Part shown: positions 1 through 8,402 of the stretch, in pieces
Layout of the letters: every line of letters begins with the position of its first letter
How positions within the stretch are numbered: position 1 is the stretch's first letter
From: Marinobacter nauticus
Lineage (GTDB): Bacteria > Pseudomonadota > Gammaproteobacteria > Enterobacterales > Shewanellaceae
Assembly: GCF_019801015.1 (NCBI RefSeq)
Contig: NZ_JAHVJZ010000005.1
Span: 372,001-436,000, forward strand
Reading direction: 5' to 3'
DNA: 64,000 nucleotides
Notes under the pieces: model-generated
Database searches by the model: none
Told to the model about the DNA's origin: nothing
The model's input: only the letters and a program-made list of their open reading frames with translations
Position numbers and translations under genes: made by a program

Positions 1-218
1 CGGGCCGGTATTGTCCGCCACCTTATCGCCCACGACTTCGGCGAAAACCCGAGGTTTTGCTGTTCCCGTCACGGCCAATGGCGCAAACCGGAGAAAGCAC
101 TGAAATACGGTGAGTATTTGTGCTGCTCATTCCGTCGCCAGTCGTCCTGTGAGGCGTATCCCACCGGGCTTGGGATTGCTAAAATCGAGCCCTGACACCG
201 AAGTAAGGACTGACACAG

Positions 219-446
219 ATGAGCCTGGAGTTACTGGAGCAACTGGAGTCCCGGGTACAAAATGCCCTGGACACCATGGAGCTGATGCAGCTGGAGCTTG
301 AGGAAGAGAAACAGCGCAGCAGTGAGCTGGCATCACAGCAGCAGCAGTTGGAACAGGAAAACCAGCAACTGCGACAGGAGCTGTCTGCCTGGCGCAACAA
401 AATCGAAGGTCTGCTGGGGCGTCTGCCCACTGACAGCGTGGCCTGA
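219..446 (+). CDS. zapB: Cell division protein ZapB
   Basis: A 75-residue acidic protein that is coiled coil over nearly its whole length, rich in Leu, Glu and Gln with heptad spacing, which is the hallmark of ZapB. In the family ZapB is a cytoplasmic FtsZ-ring-associated factor that joins the divisome through ZapA and links the ring to the chromosome terminus via MatP. The length is close to the usual 75-80 residues. A Shine-Dalgarno-like AAGG lies about 10 bases before the ATG. The gene stands alone and is closed by a strong intrinsic terminator directly downstream. Other short coiled-coil proteins could look similar, but length and composition favour ZapB. Confidence 0.85.
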   Translation: MSLELLEQLESRVQNALDTMELMQLELEEEKQRSSELASQQQQLEQENQQLRQELSAWRNKIEGLLGRLPTDSVA

Positions 447-451
447 AGATC

Positions 452-485
452 AAAAAAGGGTGGGACCGTCCCACCCTTTTTTTTT
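452..485 (+). terminator. Intrinsic terminator of zapB
   Basis: A 14-bp inverted repeat (452-465 with 469-482, loop CCG) with GGGTGGGA / TCCCACCC core is followed by an uninterrupted run of T. It begins six bases after the zapB stop codon. Confidence 0.9.
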
Positions 486-487
486 GC

Positions 488-694
488 TCAGAACCCCGGC
501 GCCGGGTCCGGAGTGAGAATCTGATTCAACTCGGTGATCGCCGAACGCACTTTCGGCAGCGGTCGCTGCGGCATCACAAAACGCCCATTCCGAAACTCCA
601 ACATGCCCAGGTGCTTTACCATCACCACGCCGTCACGAAAAATGCGCGCGTGCTTGGCGATCAACCTCGGGGCATAAAGCGGAAAAATTCTCAC
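488..694 (-). CDS. ytfK: YtfK-like DUF1107 protein
   Basis: A 68-residue protein that aligns along its length with E. coli YtfK: it shares the MxIFxxYxPxxxAK start, the xGxxExxxGxxxxP centre and the xxVxxExNxxx end. In E. coli YtfK is reported to stimulate the SpoT (p)ppGpp synthetase during phosphate and fatty-acid starvation; the same role here is inference. The start is a GTG at 694-692, chosen because an AAAGGAC ribosome site lies six bases upstream and the GTG encodes the family's first residue. It is convergent with zapB and its stop abuts the zapB terminator. No obvious Pho box was seen upstream. Confidence 0.8.
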   Translation of the reverse strand: MRIFPLYAPRLIAKHARIFRDGVVMVKHLGMLEFRNGRFVMPQRPLPKVRSAITELNQILTPDPAPGF

Positions 695-889
695 AGCGAC
701 GTCCTTTATTCGTTGATTCTCTTACGCCAGTTCAGACCGATCTTAGCGTAAGGCGGTTCCTTCTAAGAACAAATAAACACAAGTGAGGGCAGGTTCAGTT
801 CAGACTGCTTGGTCTGACCTTCTGCATCTTTAAGATTTGTCTGCACTTGTCTTTAAAAGCCGCGGGCATAGTACGGACTTTTTGTGCAG

Positions 890-921
890 AAAAAAGGCGG
901 GCCCCGATCCGGAGCCCGCCT
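890..921 (-). terminator. Intrinsic terminator of dsbA
   Basis: On the minus strand a 7-bp GC stem (921-915 with 901-895) encloses a GC-rich loop and is followed by six T. It lies about 40 bases beyond the dsbA stop codon. Confidence 0.75.
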
Positions 922-962
922 CTAATGTACAGAAATGCTTACAGCTTTCGCCTGAAACCACC

Positions 963-1574
963 TCAGCCTTTCTTAGCCAGGTAGTTCAGCAGCTCAATCA
1001 GCTCGCCCAGGGACTGGACGCTGCCAACATCAACCACGTACTTGCTGTTCACCATCAGCGCCGGAACGCCACGAATGCCGCTCTCCTGCTGAGCTTTCTT
1101 CCACTTGCTCATCATGCTGTTGACCATAAAGCTGCTGGACGCTTTATCAAAGTCAGTGGCAGAAACGCCGTTGTCGACGAACAGCTGACGGATGTCGTTG
1201 CGGGTGGCGAAGGTACGACGGGCATCGTGGATGGCGGAAAACAGCGCCGGCTTGATGGTGTCGTCCACCTTCAGAAGCTGGGCAATGGCCAGTGCACGGG
1301 TCATTTCAGGCCCCATCTCGCGGCCAATAAAGTCCACGTGGTTCTGCTCGAACTTCACGCCTTCCGCCAGGCCCGCTTTGATTTGCGGAACGTAGTTCTT
1401 TTCGAAGGTGTAGCAGTGCGGGCAGTAGAAAGAGAAAAACTCCGTCACTGTGGGCTGCCCGGTGTAGGGGCTCTGGTTAAACGTGGTGTAATGGGTGCCT
1501 TCCTGGAAATCAGCGGCAAAAGCACTCAGGGGCGCCAGAACCAGGGCAAAGGCGATGGCCAGCAACTTTTTCAT
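963..1574 (-). CDS. dsbA: Thiol:disulfide interchange protein DsbA
   Basis: Periplasmic oxidoreductase that introduces disulfides into exported proteins and is re-oxidised by DsbB. The 203-residue product has a signal peptide (residues 1-20, cleaved after SAFA) and a thioredoxin-fold active site CPHC at residues 51-54, the DsbA-type dipeptide. The cis-proline loop GVPA occurs near residue 170. Between them lies the helical insertion expected of DsbA. Length matches E. coli DsbA (208). It follows srkA by 56 bases on the same strand, the same srkA-dsbA arrangement as in E. coli, where the two are cotranscribed. Confidence 0.96.
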   Translation of the reverse strand: MKKLLAIAFALVLAPLSAFAADFQEGTHYTTFNQSPYTGQPTVTEFFSFYCPHCYTFEKNYVPQIKAGLAEGVKFEQNHVDFIGREMGPEMTRALAIAQLLKVDDTIKPALFSAIHDARRTFATRNDIRQLFVDNGVSATDFDKASSSFMVNSMMSKWKKAQQESGIRGVPALMVNSKYVVDVGSVQSLGELIELLNYLAKKG

Positions 1575-1630
1575 TGGGTGTTCTCTTTGGGTTAACAGAA
1601 AGATGCAGCACCAAGAGTGCCACAGGATTC

Positions 1631-2626
1631 TCAGGGATTGTAGTCCGGCACCAGCGAAAGCGGCGGCTCATCCAGCGCAGCAAGCTGTTCTTTCAACGCC
1701 AGAACCTGCTGCTCCCAGAATTTGTCCGTGCCAAACCAGGGAAAGTTCCTCGGGAAGGCGGGGTCGCTCCAGCGTTTGGTCAACCAGGCCAGATAGTTAA
1801 TCATGCGCAGCGCCCGCAGCGGCTCAATCAGCTTCAGCTCGCGGCTGTCGAGACTGGCAAAGGTTTCATAGCCTTCCAGCAGCACATCCAGTTGCAGCAG
1901 TTGGCTTTGACGATCGCCATTGAGCATCATCCACAGATCCTGAATGGCCGGGCCGGAGCGGGCATCATCCAGATCGACAAAGCTCGGGCCTTCATCGACC
2001 CAGAGGATGTTACCCGGATGCATATCACCGTGCAGGCGCAGAGTCGTCACCGGGGCCGACAGCGGGGCTTCGATCTTCGCCATAACCTGGTCCAGCACCG
2101 TAAAGAAGGGCGTCTCGATATGGGGACCCAGCTCCGCCTGTTGCTGCAGTACCTCGCGCGCCTGGTGGCCAAACTCGGCCACACTCAGTGCCGGACGATG
2201 GGCAAAGGGGGCACGGCTGCCCACCTGGTGCAGGCGACCCAGAAAACGGCCCACCCCTTCCAGCTGGTCCAGGTTATCCACCTCAAACTGACGCCCCCCC
2301 ACGCTGTGCCAGAGGGCAAAACGATAGCCTTCGTGCTCAAACAGGGTGTCACCCTCAATGGCGATGGGCGCGGCAACCGGCACTTCCGCCTCAAGCAGCT
2401 CCTGAGCGAACTGGTGCTCTTCGCGGATCTGCGTCTCACTCCAGCGCTGAGGCCGATAAAACTTGGTGACGTAACGTCTGCCGTCCTCAGCCCGGAACTG
2501 GTAGACCCGGTTCTCGTAGCTGTTCAAAGGCAGCAGTCCGGTTTCCGGATAGACGCCGAGAGACTCCACCGCATCCAGCACCGCGTCCGGGGTCAGGGAG
2601 TGAAAATCAAAACGGGCCTCAGACAT
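1631..2626 (-). CDS. srkA: Stress response kinase SrkA (YihE)
   Basis: A 331-residue eukaryotic-like kinase of the choline-kinase/APH fold. Visible are the HGDMHPGN catalytic loop (HGD followed by Asn) and the DLDDARSGP metal-binding segment, as in YihE/SrkA, a cytoplasmic Ser/Thr kinase that counters stress-induced death in E. coli. The open frame extends 42 codons upstream, but the ATG at 2626 is chosen because GGGAG lies eight bases before it and MSEARFDFHSLTPD matches the usual beginning. It overlaps the preceding small gene by eight bases, implying translational coupling, and precedes dsbA as in E. coli. Confidence 0.92.
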   Translation of the reverse strand: MSEARFDFHSLTPDAVLDAVESLGVYPETGLLPLNSYENRVYQFRAEDGRRYVTKFYRPQRWSETQIREEHQFAQELLEAEVPVAAPIAIEGDTLFEHEGYRFALWHSVGGRQFEVDNLDQLEGVGRFLGRLHQVGSRAPFAHRPALSVAEFGHQAREVLQQQAELGPHIETPFFTVLDQVMAKIEAPLSAPVTTLRLHGDMHPGNILWVDEGPSFVDLDDARSGPAIQDLWMMLNGDRQSQLLQLDVLLEGYETFASLDSRELKLIEPLRALRMINYLAWLTKRWSDPAFPRNFPWFGTDKFWEQQVLALKEQLAALDEPPLSLVPDYNP

Positions 2627-2948
2627 GCTCAGCTCCCACCTGACGGGCCAGAAACGCGACCACCTCTTCACCGTCCTGCGCCCCTTCGCCGGGCTGAATC
2701 CAGAGCGACTCGCACAGGGCTTCGTACTGCAGGCTGAGGGCGGTCTCTTCAAAGCTCAGGGTCCAGAACAGGCGATCCGCGCCCTGCTCCATCGGGCCCA
2801 GTTGGCACTCCAACTGGCCCATCAGTGCCGGGACCAGCTGACCGGCTTGCTCCTGGGTCAGGGGGCAAGGCCAGATAAGCTGGTGTCGCTCAGCGCTGTA
2901 CTGAGGCTGCCCTAGCTTGAGCAGGAGAGAGTGAGCTGTTGACTCCAT
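2619..2948 (-). CDS. Small conserved protein, DUF3630-like
   Basis: A 109-residue soluble acidic protein with no signal peptide or membrane segment. Its context between a kinase and SelO and its general pattern recall the DUF3630 family of Shewanella-type bacteria, but I assign the family only tentatively. Function is unknown. The frame overlaps selO by 37 bases at its 5' end and srkA by eight bases at its 3' end, so it is wedged into a translationally coupled selO-DUF-srkA unit. The 37-base overlap is long for a coupling junction; the ATG at 2948 is the first in frame. Confidence 0.65.
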   Translation of the reverse strand: MESTAHSLLLKLGQPQYSAERHQLIWPCPLTQEQAGQLVPALMGQLECQLGPMEQGADRLFWTLSFEETALSLQYEALCESLWIQPGEGAQDGEEVVAFLARQVGAEHV

Positions 2949-4357
2949 GATGGGGCATCGCCTCGTAAATCGTCGTATTGAGGCTCGGGATCATAGGGGC
3001 GGCACAAGGCCCGGTGCAAGCGGGCGAGCGGTTCATTGTCGCCCGCTTCCGCCGCTTCAATCGTTTGTTGAGCCAGGTGAGTGCGGAGGATCAGCGCCGG
3101 ATTCGCCTGCGCCCGCTGTGCCTGCCACTGTGCCAGGTCGGCGGGAGCGCCCACTCGTGCCTGATAGCGCTGCCACCAGGAAGCAAAGCCCTCCTGACCA
3201 CTCAGCAACGCATGGAGGGGCGTATCGTGGCTGGTGGGGTCCAGCCCGGCGAAATGACGCAGGGTGTTGCTGTAGTCCACCTGCGCGGCTGCCATCAGAT
3301 TGAGCAGGTCACCAATCAGCGTCAAATCCCGCTCTTCCGGGGCCTCAAGACCCAGTCGTGCCCCCATCCGGCTCAGGTAGCGCCGAATCAGTGCGGGCTC
3401 GTACTGCGCCAGGGCGGACTTCAACTGCGCCTCATCAAGCCAGGGAGTCAGCGGCACCGCAAGGCGGTTCAGGTTCCACAGTCCGATGCCGGGCTGCTGG
3501 TGGAAGGCGTAGCGCCCTTCATGGTCAGAGTGGTTGCAGACGTATCCGGGGTTAAAGGTGTTCATAAAAGCAAAGGGGCCGTAGTCGAACGTCTCCCCCA
3601 GAATCGACATATTGTCGCTGTTGAGCACCCCATGACAGAAACCAAAGGCCTGCCAGTCCGCCACGGTTTCCGCCGTGCGCTCCACCACCTGTGCCAGCCA
3701 GGCCAGTCTGGGTTCCGATTCCCCCCGGACCTGTGGGAAATGATGATCAATGGTGTCTTCAATCAACGCTTCCAGCCGGTCCTGCTGGCGGGTGTAGAGA
3801 AAGTACTCGAAATGGCCAAAACGCAGATGACTGGGGCTGACCCGCACGGTGATGGCACCGGTTTCCTGCGTCTCCCGCCACACCGGCGTCTCGGAGCCAA
3901 TCACCGCCAGGGCGCGGGTGGTGGCAATGCCCAGATGGTGCAGTGCCTCACTGGCCAGAAACTCCCGAATGGCGCTGCGCAATACCGCCCGGCCATCCCC
4001 GCCCCGGCTGTAGGGAGTGGGTCCACTGCCTTTCAGAAACACTTCCAGCCCGTGCCGCTCACCCAGATGCAGGCCGCGCCCATCCCCCAGTCTCGGGGTA
4101 TAACCACCAAACTGATGACCACTGTAAACCTGCGCCACCGGCGACCAGGGCAAAGAGGCGCCATTGCCAGAGAGTAACGCCAGCGTGGTGTCATCCGGCG
4201 TCAATTCCAGGCGCTTAGCCAGGGCATCGCTCCAGCCCACCCAGCGCGGTGAATTCAGGGCAACCGGGGCCACTTCCGAACCCAGCCAGGGCAGACGATG
4301 GCCAATGCCCGCTTGCCAGCCGGGGGCCTTATCCTTCACAGTTTTATCCAAACCCAT
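2912..4357 (-). CDS. selO: Protein adenylyltransferase SelO (YdiU)
   Basis: SelO is a pseudokinase-fold enzyme that transfers AMP from ATP to Ser/Thr/Tyr hydroxyls of target proteins, several of them redox proteins. The 481-residue product shows the family landmarks QVYSGHQFGGYTPRLGDGR (nucleotide loop), LKGSGPTPYSR, and the FCHGVLNSDNMS catalytic segment followed by DYGPFAFM. It ends in SCSS; the Cys at 479 is the position occupied by selenocysteine in animal SelO. Length is typical. It heads the operon reading through the DUF gene, srkA and perhaps dsbA. No strong terminator separates the members. Confidence 0.95.
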   Translation of the reverse strand: MGLDKTVKDKAPGWQAGIGHRLPWLGSEVAPVALNSPRWVGWSDALAKRLELTPDDTTLALLSGNGASLPWSPVAQVYSGHQFGGYTPRLGDGRGLHLGERHGLEVFLKGSGPTPYSRGGDGRAVLRSAIREFLASEALHHLGIATTRALAVIGSETPVWRETQETGAITVRVSPSHLRFGHFEYFLYTRQQDRLEALIEDTIDHHFPQVRGESEPRLAWLAQVVERTAETVADWQAFGFCHGVLNSDNMSILGETFDYGPFAFMNTFNPGYVCNHSDHEGRYAFHQQPGIGLWNLNRLAVPLTPWLDEAQLKSALAQYEPALIRRYLSRMGARLGLEAPEERDLTLIGDLLNLMAAAQVDYSNTLRHFAGLDPTSHDTPLHALLSGQEGFASWWQRYQARVGAPADLAQWQAQRAQANPALILRTHLAQQTIEAAEAGDNEPLARLHRALCRPYDPEPQYDDLRGDAPSWSQQLTLSCSS

Positions 4358-4386
4358 TCTTCCTTAATGACTTATCCGGAGATCTC

Positions 4387-4746
4387 ATGACCTCAATCCT
4401 GCTGGTTGCCCACGACAGCCCTTACGGAAGCGAACGCCTCTACAACGCTCTGCGCATCGCTCTGGCGACTCAGGAGCACGCCCCCACTCCGGTGCAACAG
4501 AAGCTCTTTCTGATGTCCGACGCCACCGTCGCCGCCCTGTCCGGCCAGCAAACCCCGGACCTGAGTTACCACATCGGCCAGATGTTGGAGATCCTGCTGG
4601 CCCAGGACGTGGAGATCGCGGTCTGCCGGACCTGCGCCGAAGCCCGTGGCCTTACTCAAGAGCGTCTGATCGAGGGCGTCACCATCGGCACGCTGGTCGA
4701 TCTCACCCGGGAAACCCTGGCCGCCGACAAGGTGATCCACATTTGA
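4387..4746 (+). CDS. DsrE/YchN-like sulfur-relay family protein
   Basis: A 119-residue cytoplasmic protein beginning with the MTSILLVAHDSPYGSER strand-loop of the DsrE/DsrF fold. It has the central helix with AALSGQQTP and a conserved Cys pair in AVCRTCAEARG, comparable with the active-site Cys region of E. coli YchN. Family members bind or shuttle persulfide sulfur or form small oligomers; the actual partner here is unknown. The ATG at 4387 is preferred over upstream in-frame starts because CCGGAG lies just before it. It is divergent from selO, with only 29 bases between the two start codons. Confidence 0.8.
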   Translation: MTSILLVAHDSPYGSERLYNALRIALATQEHAPTPVQQKLFLMSDATVAALSGQQTPDLSYHIGQMLEILLAQDVEIAVCRTCAEARGLTQERLIEGVTIGTLVDLTRETLAADKVIHI

Positions 4747-4837
4747 TCTGGATCGCGAATCGCGGCGGTTGCCCTTATCCCAACCGGCCACTGCGGTTAG
4801 GATGATTATAAATCCGAGTCAGACACTAGGTTATACC

Positions 4838-5230
4838 ATGAAAAGCGACCGGCTTGAGGGCCGACTGGCCAGCGAATTCCGCACCATTGCCCACATGATG
4901 CAGATCTACTGCAAAGGAAACTGCGGCACCGTCGAGCGCCAACAGGGGCTCTGTTCATGCTGCCGGGAGTTGCTGGATTACGCCGAGAAGAAGCTGGACC
5001 GTTGCCCCTATGGCGACACCAAGCCTACTTGCGCCAAGTGTCCGATCCACTGCTACAAGCCCGAGCCCAAAGAGCGGATCCGCCAGGTGATGCGCTACGC
5101 CGGGCCCCGCATGCTTCTGCGTCATCCGATTGAGGCGATCCGGCACCTGCTCGATGAGCGCCGCCCGGTGCCGGAAAAGCCCCCGATGCGAGCCAACCGA
5201 CGCCGTAACCGGCCCGCAGAAAGGGAATGA
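4838..5230 (+). CDS. YgbA-like nitrosative-stress Cys-rich protein
   Basis: A 130-residue basic protein with nine cysteines in the first 72 residues (25, 29, 39, 41, 42, 56, 65, 68, 72), arranged CKGNC, CSCC and CAKCPIHC. This pattern and the tail xPEPKxRIRxVMRYAGPRMLLRHPxxAxxHLxD match the nitrous-oxide-stimulated promoter family (E. coli YgbA). YgbA is an NsrR-controlled protein linked to recovery from nitrosative stress; metal or Fe-S binding is plausible from the cysteines. The ATG at 4838 is the first giving this conserved beginning. The stop overlaps the next gene's start (ATGA), so the two are coupled. Confidence 0.8.
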   Translation: MKSDRLEGRLASEFRTIAHMMQIYCKGNCGTVERQQGLCSCCRELLDYAEKKLDRCPYGDTKPTCAKCPIHCYKPEPKERIRQVMRYAGPRMLLRHPIEAIRHLLDERRPVPEKPPMRANRRRNRPAERE

Positions 5231-6063
5231 ATATGACGGTGCCGCCAGTGCTTGACCTGCTCACCTGGCTGCACCTGGGGATCGCGCTGATCGGCGGCAT
5301 CAACTGCCTGCTGCTGGCGCTGTTTCTGCGTTACCTCTATCGCGATCCGATCCAGTCCGAACGCTATCTGGCTGCCTGGTTTGCCCTGCTGGCACTTTAT
5401 TTCAGCTTCAGCTTCCTGCCGGGCCTGCTGAGTCAGGCCATACTGGTGCCCCTCTACGCCCTCCAGTTTTTCGCCCTGCCCTGCCTGTACCTTTACCTCA
5501 ACAGCCAACTTCGGCAGCGGAAAGCCCCGGCAGGCTGGCATCTGAAGCTGCCACTGGCACTGGTGCTGGCCACCATCATTCTGATGGCGCTGCGGCAGTA
5601 TTATCCGGTCTGGGCCGAAGTCTGGAGTGAAGGGGTACTGGTCCTGCTGCTGCCGGCCGGGGCCGTCGCCCAGTTTGTTTTTTACCTGCGCGCTGCCCTG
5701 GCAGACTGGCGGCAGTTTGCCCGGCCCCGCCGCAGCCTGAGCGCCAGCGGGCGCGACCTGCGCAGGACCTGGCTGATGGTATTAGCCAGCACCGCGACTC
5801 TGGTTTGGCTGTTGCGACTGGTCGGCACCCTGCTCCCGCTCTGGCTTGATGCCACACTGCCCCCCTGGCTCGATCTGGCCCTGCGCATCGCCATCATCGG
5901 ACTGCTGCTGTTCAGCCTGGCTTATGGACTCAGGCAGATCACCAATGCCGCCTGGCTGCGCCGCCATCAACCCAGTCCGGAACTCACCCCTCCAAAGCGC
6001 GCCTCCGAATCCATCCTCAGCTCTGAAGAGCTGGCTTTCCTGCGCGACCTCAACAAAGAGTGA
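5227..6063 (+). CDS. Polytopic inner-membrane protein, unknown function
   Basis: A 278-residue hydrophobic protein with about seven predicted membrane segments and a short charged C-terminal tail ending in ILSSEELAFLRDLNKE. The layout resembles the membrane half of integral-membrane AraC-type regulators, but no helix-turn-helix follows, so it may be a sensor module without its output. I do not recognise a precise family. Its ATG at 5227 overlaps the stop of the YgbA-like gene by four bases; a second ATG is at 5233. The coupling suggests a joint role, perhaps membrane sensing or signalling in nitrosative stress, which is inference only. Confidence 0.7.
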   Translation: MNMTVPPVLDLLTWLHLGIALIGGINCLLLALFLRYLYRDPIQSERYLAAWFALLALYFSFSFLPGLLSQAILVPLYALQFFALPCLYLYLNSQLRQRKAPAGWHLKLPLALVLATIILMALRQYYPVWAEVWSEGVLVLLLPAGAVAQFVFYLRAALADWRQFARPRRSLSASGRDLRRTWLMVLASTATLVWLLRLVGTLLPLWLDATLPPWLDLALRIAIIGLLLFSLAYGLRQITNAAWLRRHQPSPELTPPKRASESILSSEELAFLRDLNKE

Positions 6064-6125
6064 TGCCACTTTAGCCAACCGGCGTTTTCCGTTACCCTCG
6101 GGCAACAAAACACGGAGCTAAAACA

Positions 6126-8180
6126 ATGACAACAGGACGTTTACCTGTCGCGCTGTCGGTACTGGCACTGACCGCCGCGGTACAGGCTGCCCCCCGCGAT
6201 CACCACATCACCCCGGAAGACTACTTCACCATCGCCCACCCCAGCGGCCTGGCCATCAGCGCCGATGGCAAACACGCCGCCTGGGTCCAGTCCTACTGGG
6301 ATAAGGAAAGCGACGGACAAAAACGCGACTTGTGGCGGATGGATCTGCCCGGCGGCACCCCGGAGCGACTGACCTTCACCGAAGAAAACGAGGGCGCTCC
6401 GCAGTTCAGCGAGGATGGCCGGTTTCTCTACTTCCTCAAGGCCGAAAAGCGCAGCGAAGAGGCCAAAGCCCCCTACAACGGCAAATCGCAAATCTTCCGC
6501 CTCAACATCGCCACTGGCGAAGCGGTGCCCGTCACCCGTGAAAAAGAGGGCGTCAGCCAGTTTGCACTGGGCCCGAACGGCCTGGCACTGTGGTACACCG
6601 GCAACAAGGAGTACCGCAACGAGGATCCCTTTGCTGCCCTGCGCAGCGCCCACGGTGCCCCCGAGTACGGCCATGGCACCGTCACGGTCAATCCGCTCTA
6701 CCGGCTGGACCTGTCCAGCTACCGCACCGAACTGGTGCTGGATGACAACAAAGTGGTGTGGGGCTTTGACATCAGCCCGGACGGCAACCGCATCGCCCGG
6801 GTGATCACCGACGACAATGAGCTGGTGCATCTGGAGGGTTGGTCCGACATCAGCGTCCACGACCGCGCCCAGAATCGAAGCTGGAACCTGCCGGACACCG
6901 CCTGGCGTGCACAGGCTCCCTCGCCATACGGCTGGCTGATGCAGCCACGCTGGAGCCCGGACGGCGAACGTCTGGCATTCCGTATCGACTACGACGGGTA
7001 TCCCGGCCAACTGTTTGTAACCGGGTTAAATGCGGACGGCTATGTGGTGGGGCAGCTGGACCTGGCCCGCTCCGGTGATGTCACCCTCAACGGGGACAAC
7101 ATCGCCTGGCGGCCACAAAGCGATGAGATCTGCTATCGCGGCAGCGAGCATGGCCGGGTTCGCCTCTACTGCACCGAAGTGGATGGCACCGAGCAGGGCG
7201 ACACCCGCACCCTGACCGACGGGGACTTCGTGGTCGGCGGCTACGCCTTCTCGGCTAAGGGCCGCGATCTGGCCCTGACCCACAACGGGCTGGACCACTT
7301 CTACGAGATCTACAGCGGCCGGGTGGGCAAAACGCCGGTTCGCCGTACCGACATCAACCCCCAGGTGGCTCAGTGGCAGCTGCCCCAAATCAGCATTCTG
7401 CGCTGGACCGCGCCGGACGGCAGTCCGGTCGAGGGGATCCTGGAACTGCCACCGGGCTACAACAAGTCCGATGGCCCGCTGCCACTGGTGGTGCAGATCC
7501 ACGGGGGCCCGACCGCCGCTACCCCCTACGCCCTTCAACACCGCACTTACGGGCGCAGCACCTTTGCCGCCAAAGGCTGGGCCTTGCTGTCACCCAACTA
7601 CCGGGGCTCCACCGGTTACGGTGACACCTTCCTGGTCGATCTGGTCGGCAAAGAGCATGACATTGAAGTGGCGGACATCGTCGCCGGTGTCGACAAGCTG
7701 ATTGCCGATGGCCTGGTGGATGGTGACAAGCTGGCGGTGATGGGCTGGAGTAATGGCGGCTACCTGACCAACGCGCTGATCAGCACCACCGACCGGTTCA
7801 AGGCCGCCAGCTCCGGCGCCGGGGTGTGGGACCAACGTCTGCAATGGATGCTGGAAGACACCCCGGGCCATGTGATCAACTTTATGCAGGGCCTGCCCTG
7901 GGAACAGCCGGAGGCCTATGACCATGGCTCCAGCCTGAGTCACGCCGCCAGCATCAAAACCCCCACCGTGATCCATATGGGGGAGAATGACGAACGGGTA
8001 CCCGCGCCACATGCCAAGGGGCTGTACCGCACTCTGAAAACCTACCTGGATGTCCCGACGGAACTGCTGATCTACCCCGGTGAAGGCCACGGCCTGACCA
8101 CCTACCAGCATAAGCTGGCCAAGATGCAGTGGGATCTGGCCTGGTTCGAGCATTACGTGCTGGGCAAGCCAGTGGAGTGA
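6126..8180 (+). CDS. Secreted S9 family prolyl oligopeptidase-type peptidase
   Basis: A 684-residue exported serine peptidase. Residues 1-21 form a signal peptide (ALTAAVQA cleavage region). The middle is a beta-propeller with repeated SPDGxRxA and SEDGRFLYF blades, and the C-terminal third is the alpha/beta hydrolase domain. The triad is visible: Ser542 in GWSNGGY, Asp622 in GENDERVP and His655 in GEGHGL; the oxyanion motif HGGP lies earlier. This is the dipeptidyl-/oligopeptidase S9 architecture, acting on short peptides in the periplasm. GGAG lies nine bases before the ATG. It is monocistronic with a terminator at 8191. Confidence 0.92.
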   Translation: MTTGRLPVALSVLALTAAVQAAPRDHHITPEDYFTIAHPSGLAISADGKHAAWVQSYWDKESDGQKRDLWRMDLPGGTPERLTFTEENEGAPQFSEDGRFLYFLKAEKRSEEAKAPYNGKSQIFRLNIATGEAVPVTREKEGVSQFALGPNGLALWYTGNKEYRNEDPFAALRSAHGAPEYGHGTVTVNPLYRLDLSSYRTELVLDDNKVVWGFDISPDGNRIARVITDDNELVHLEGWSDISVHDRAQNRSWNLPDTAWRAQAPSPYGWLMQPRWSPDGERLAFRIDYDGYPGQLFVTGLNADGYVVGQLDLARSGDVTLNGDNIAWRPQSDEICYRGSEHGRVRLYCTEVDGTEQGDTRTLTDGDFVVGGYAFSAKGRDLALTHNGLDHFYEIYSGRVGKTPVRRTDINPQVAQWQLPQISILRWTAPDGSPVEGILELPPGYNKSDGPLPLVVQIHGGPTAATPYALQHRTYGRSTFAAKGWALLSPNYRGSTGYGDTFLVDLVGKEHDIEVADIVAGVDKLIADGLVDGDKLAVMGWSNGGYLTNALISTTDRFKAASSGAGVWDQRLQWMLEDTPGHVINFMQGLPWEQPEAYDHGSSLSHAASIKTPTVIHMGENDERVPAPHAKGLYRTLKTYLDVPTELLIYPGEGHGLTTYQHKLAKMQWDLAWFEHYVLGKPVE

Positions 8181-8190
8181 GCCAACAGAA

Positions 8191-8215
8191 GGGGCCGCGA
8201 CAGCGGCCCTTTTTA
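8191..8215 (+). terminator. Intrinsic terminator of the S9 peptidase gene
   Basis: A 7-bp stem GGGCCGC/GCGGCCC (8192-8198 with 8203-8209, loop GACA) is followed by CTTTTTATT, about ten bases after the stop codon. Confidence 0.85.
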
Positions 8216-8227
8216 TTGCCTGGAAAC

Positions 8228-8255
8228 AAGAAAGGCCGCCTGGGCGGGCGGCCTT
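8228..8255 (-). terminator. Hairpin, probable terminator for argO
   Basis: A 9-bp perfect stem AAGGCCGCC/GGCGGCCTT (8232-8240 with 8247-8255). On the minus strand it is followed by TTTCTTG, so it could stop transcription coming from argO, whose stop codon is about 150 bases away. The distance makes this less certain. Confidence 0.5.
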
Positions 8256-8402
8256 GGGACTTGGGCATTGGAGGGTCGGTTTGGCGCCGACCCAAAACCA
8301 CCACTGGCACTGGCCGACGGGTCATCGGCTGAGCCTCCCTGCCCGTCCAGCGTGGTCTCAATGAATCAGGACGGCCAAGGGTTACCAAAACTTTAAAAAA
8401 TT

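Noticed and set aside
1-218. Open frames running off the left edge (plus-strand frame to 195; minus-strand frame from a GTG at 72)
   Set aside because: Both are short, the plus frame is Arg/Cys-rich and unlike any protein I know, and the minus frame has no ribosome site. No gene is called.
837-1595. Plus-strand 252-residue frame over dsbA
   Set aside because: It is the antisense shadow of dsbA, which has a signal peptide and CPHC motif.
1574-2737. 387-residue plus-strand frame over srkA
   Set aside because: Antisense shadow with His/Gln-rich composition; srkA has kinase motifs.
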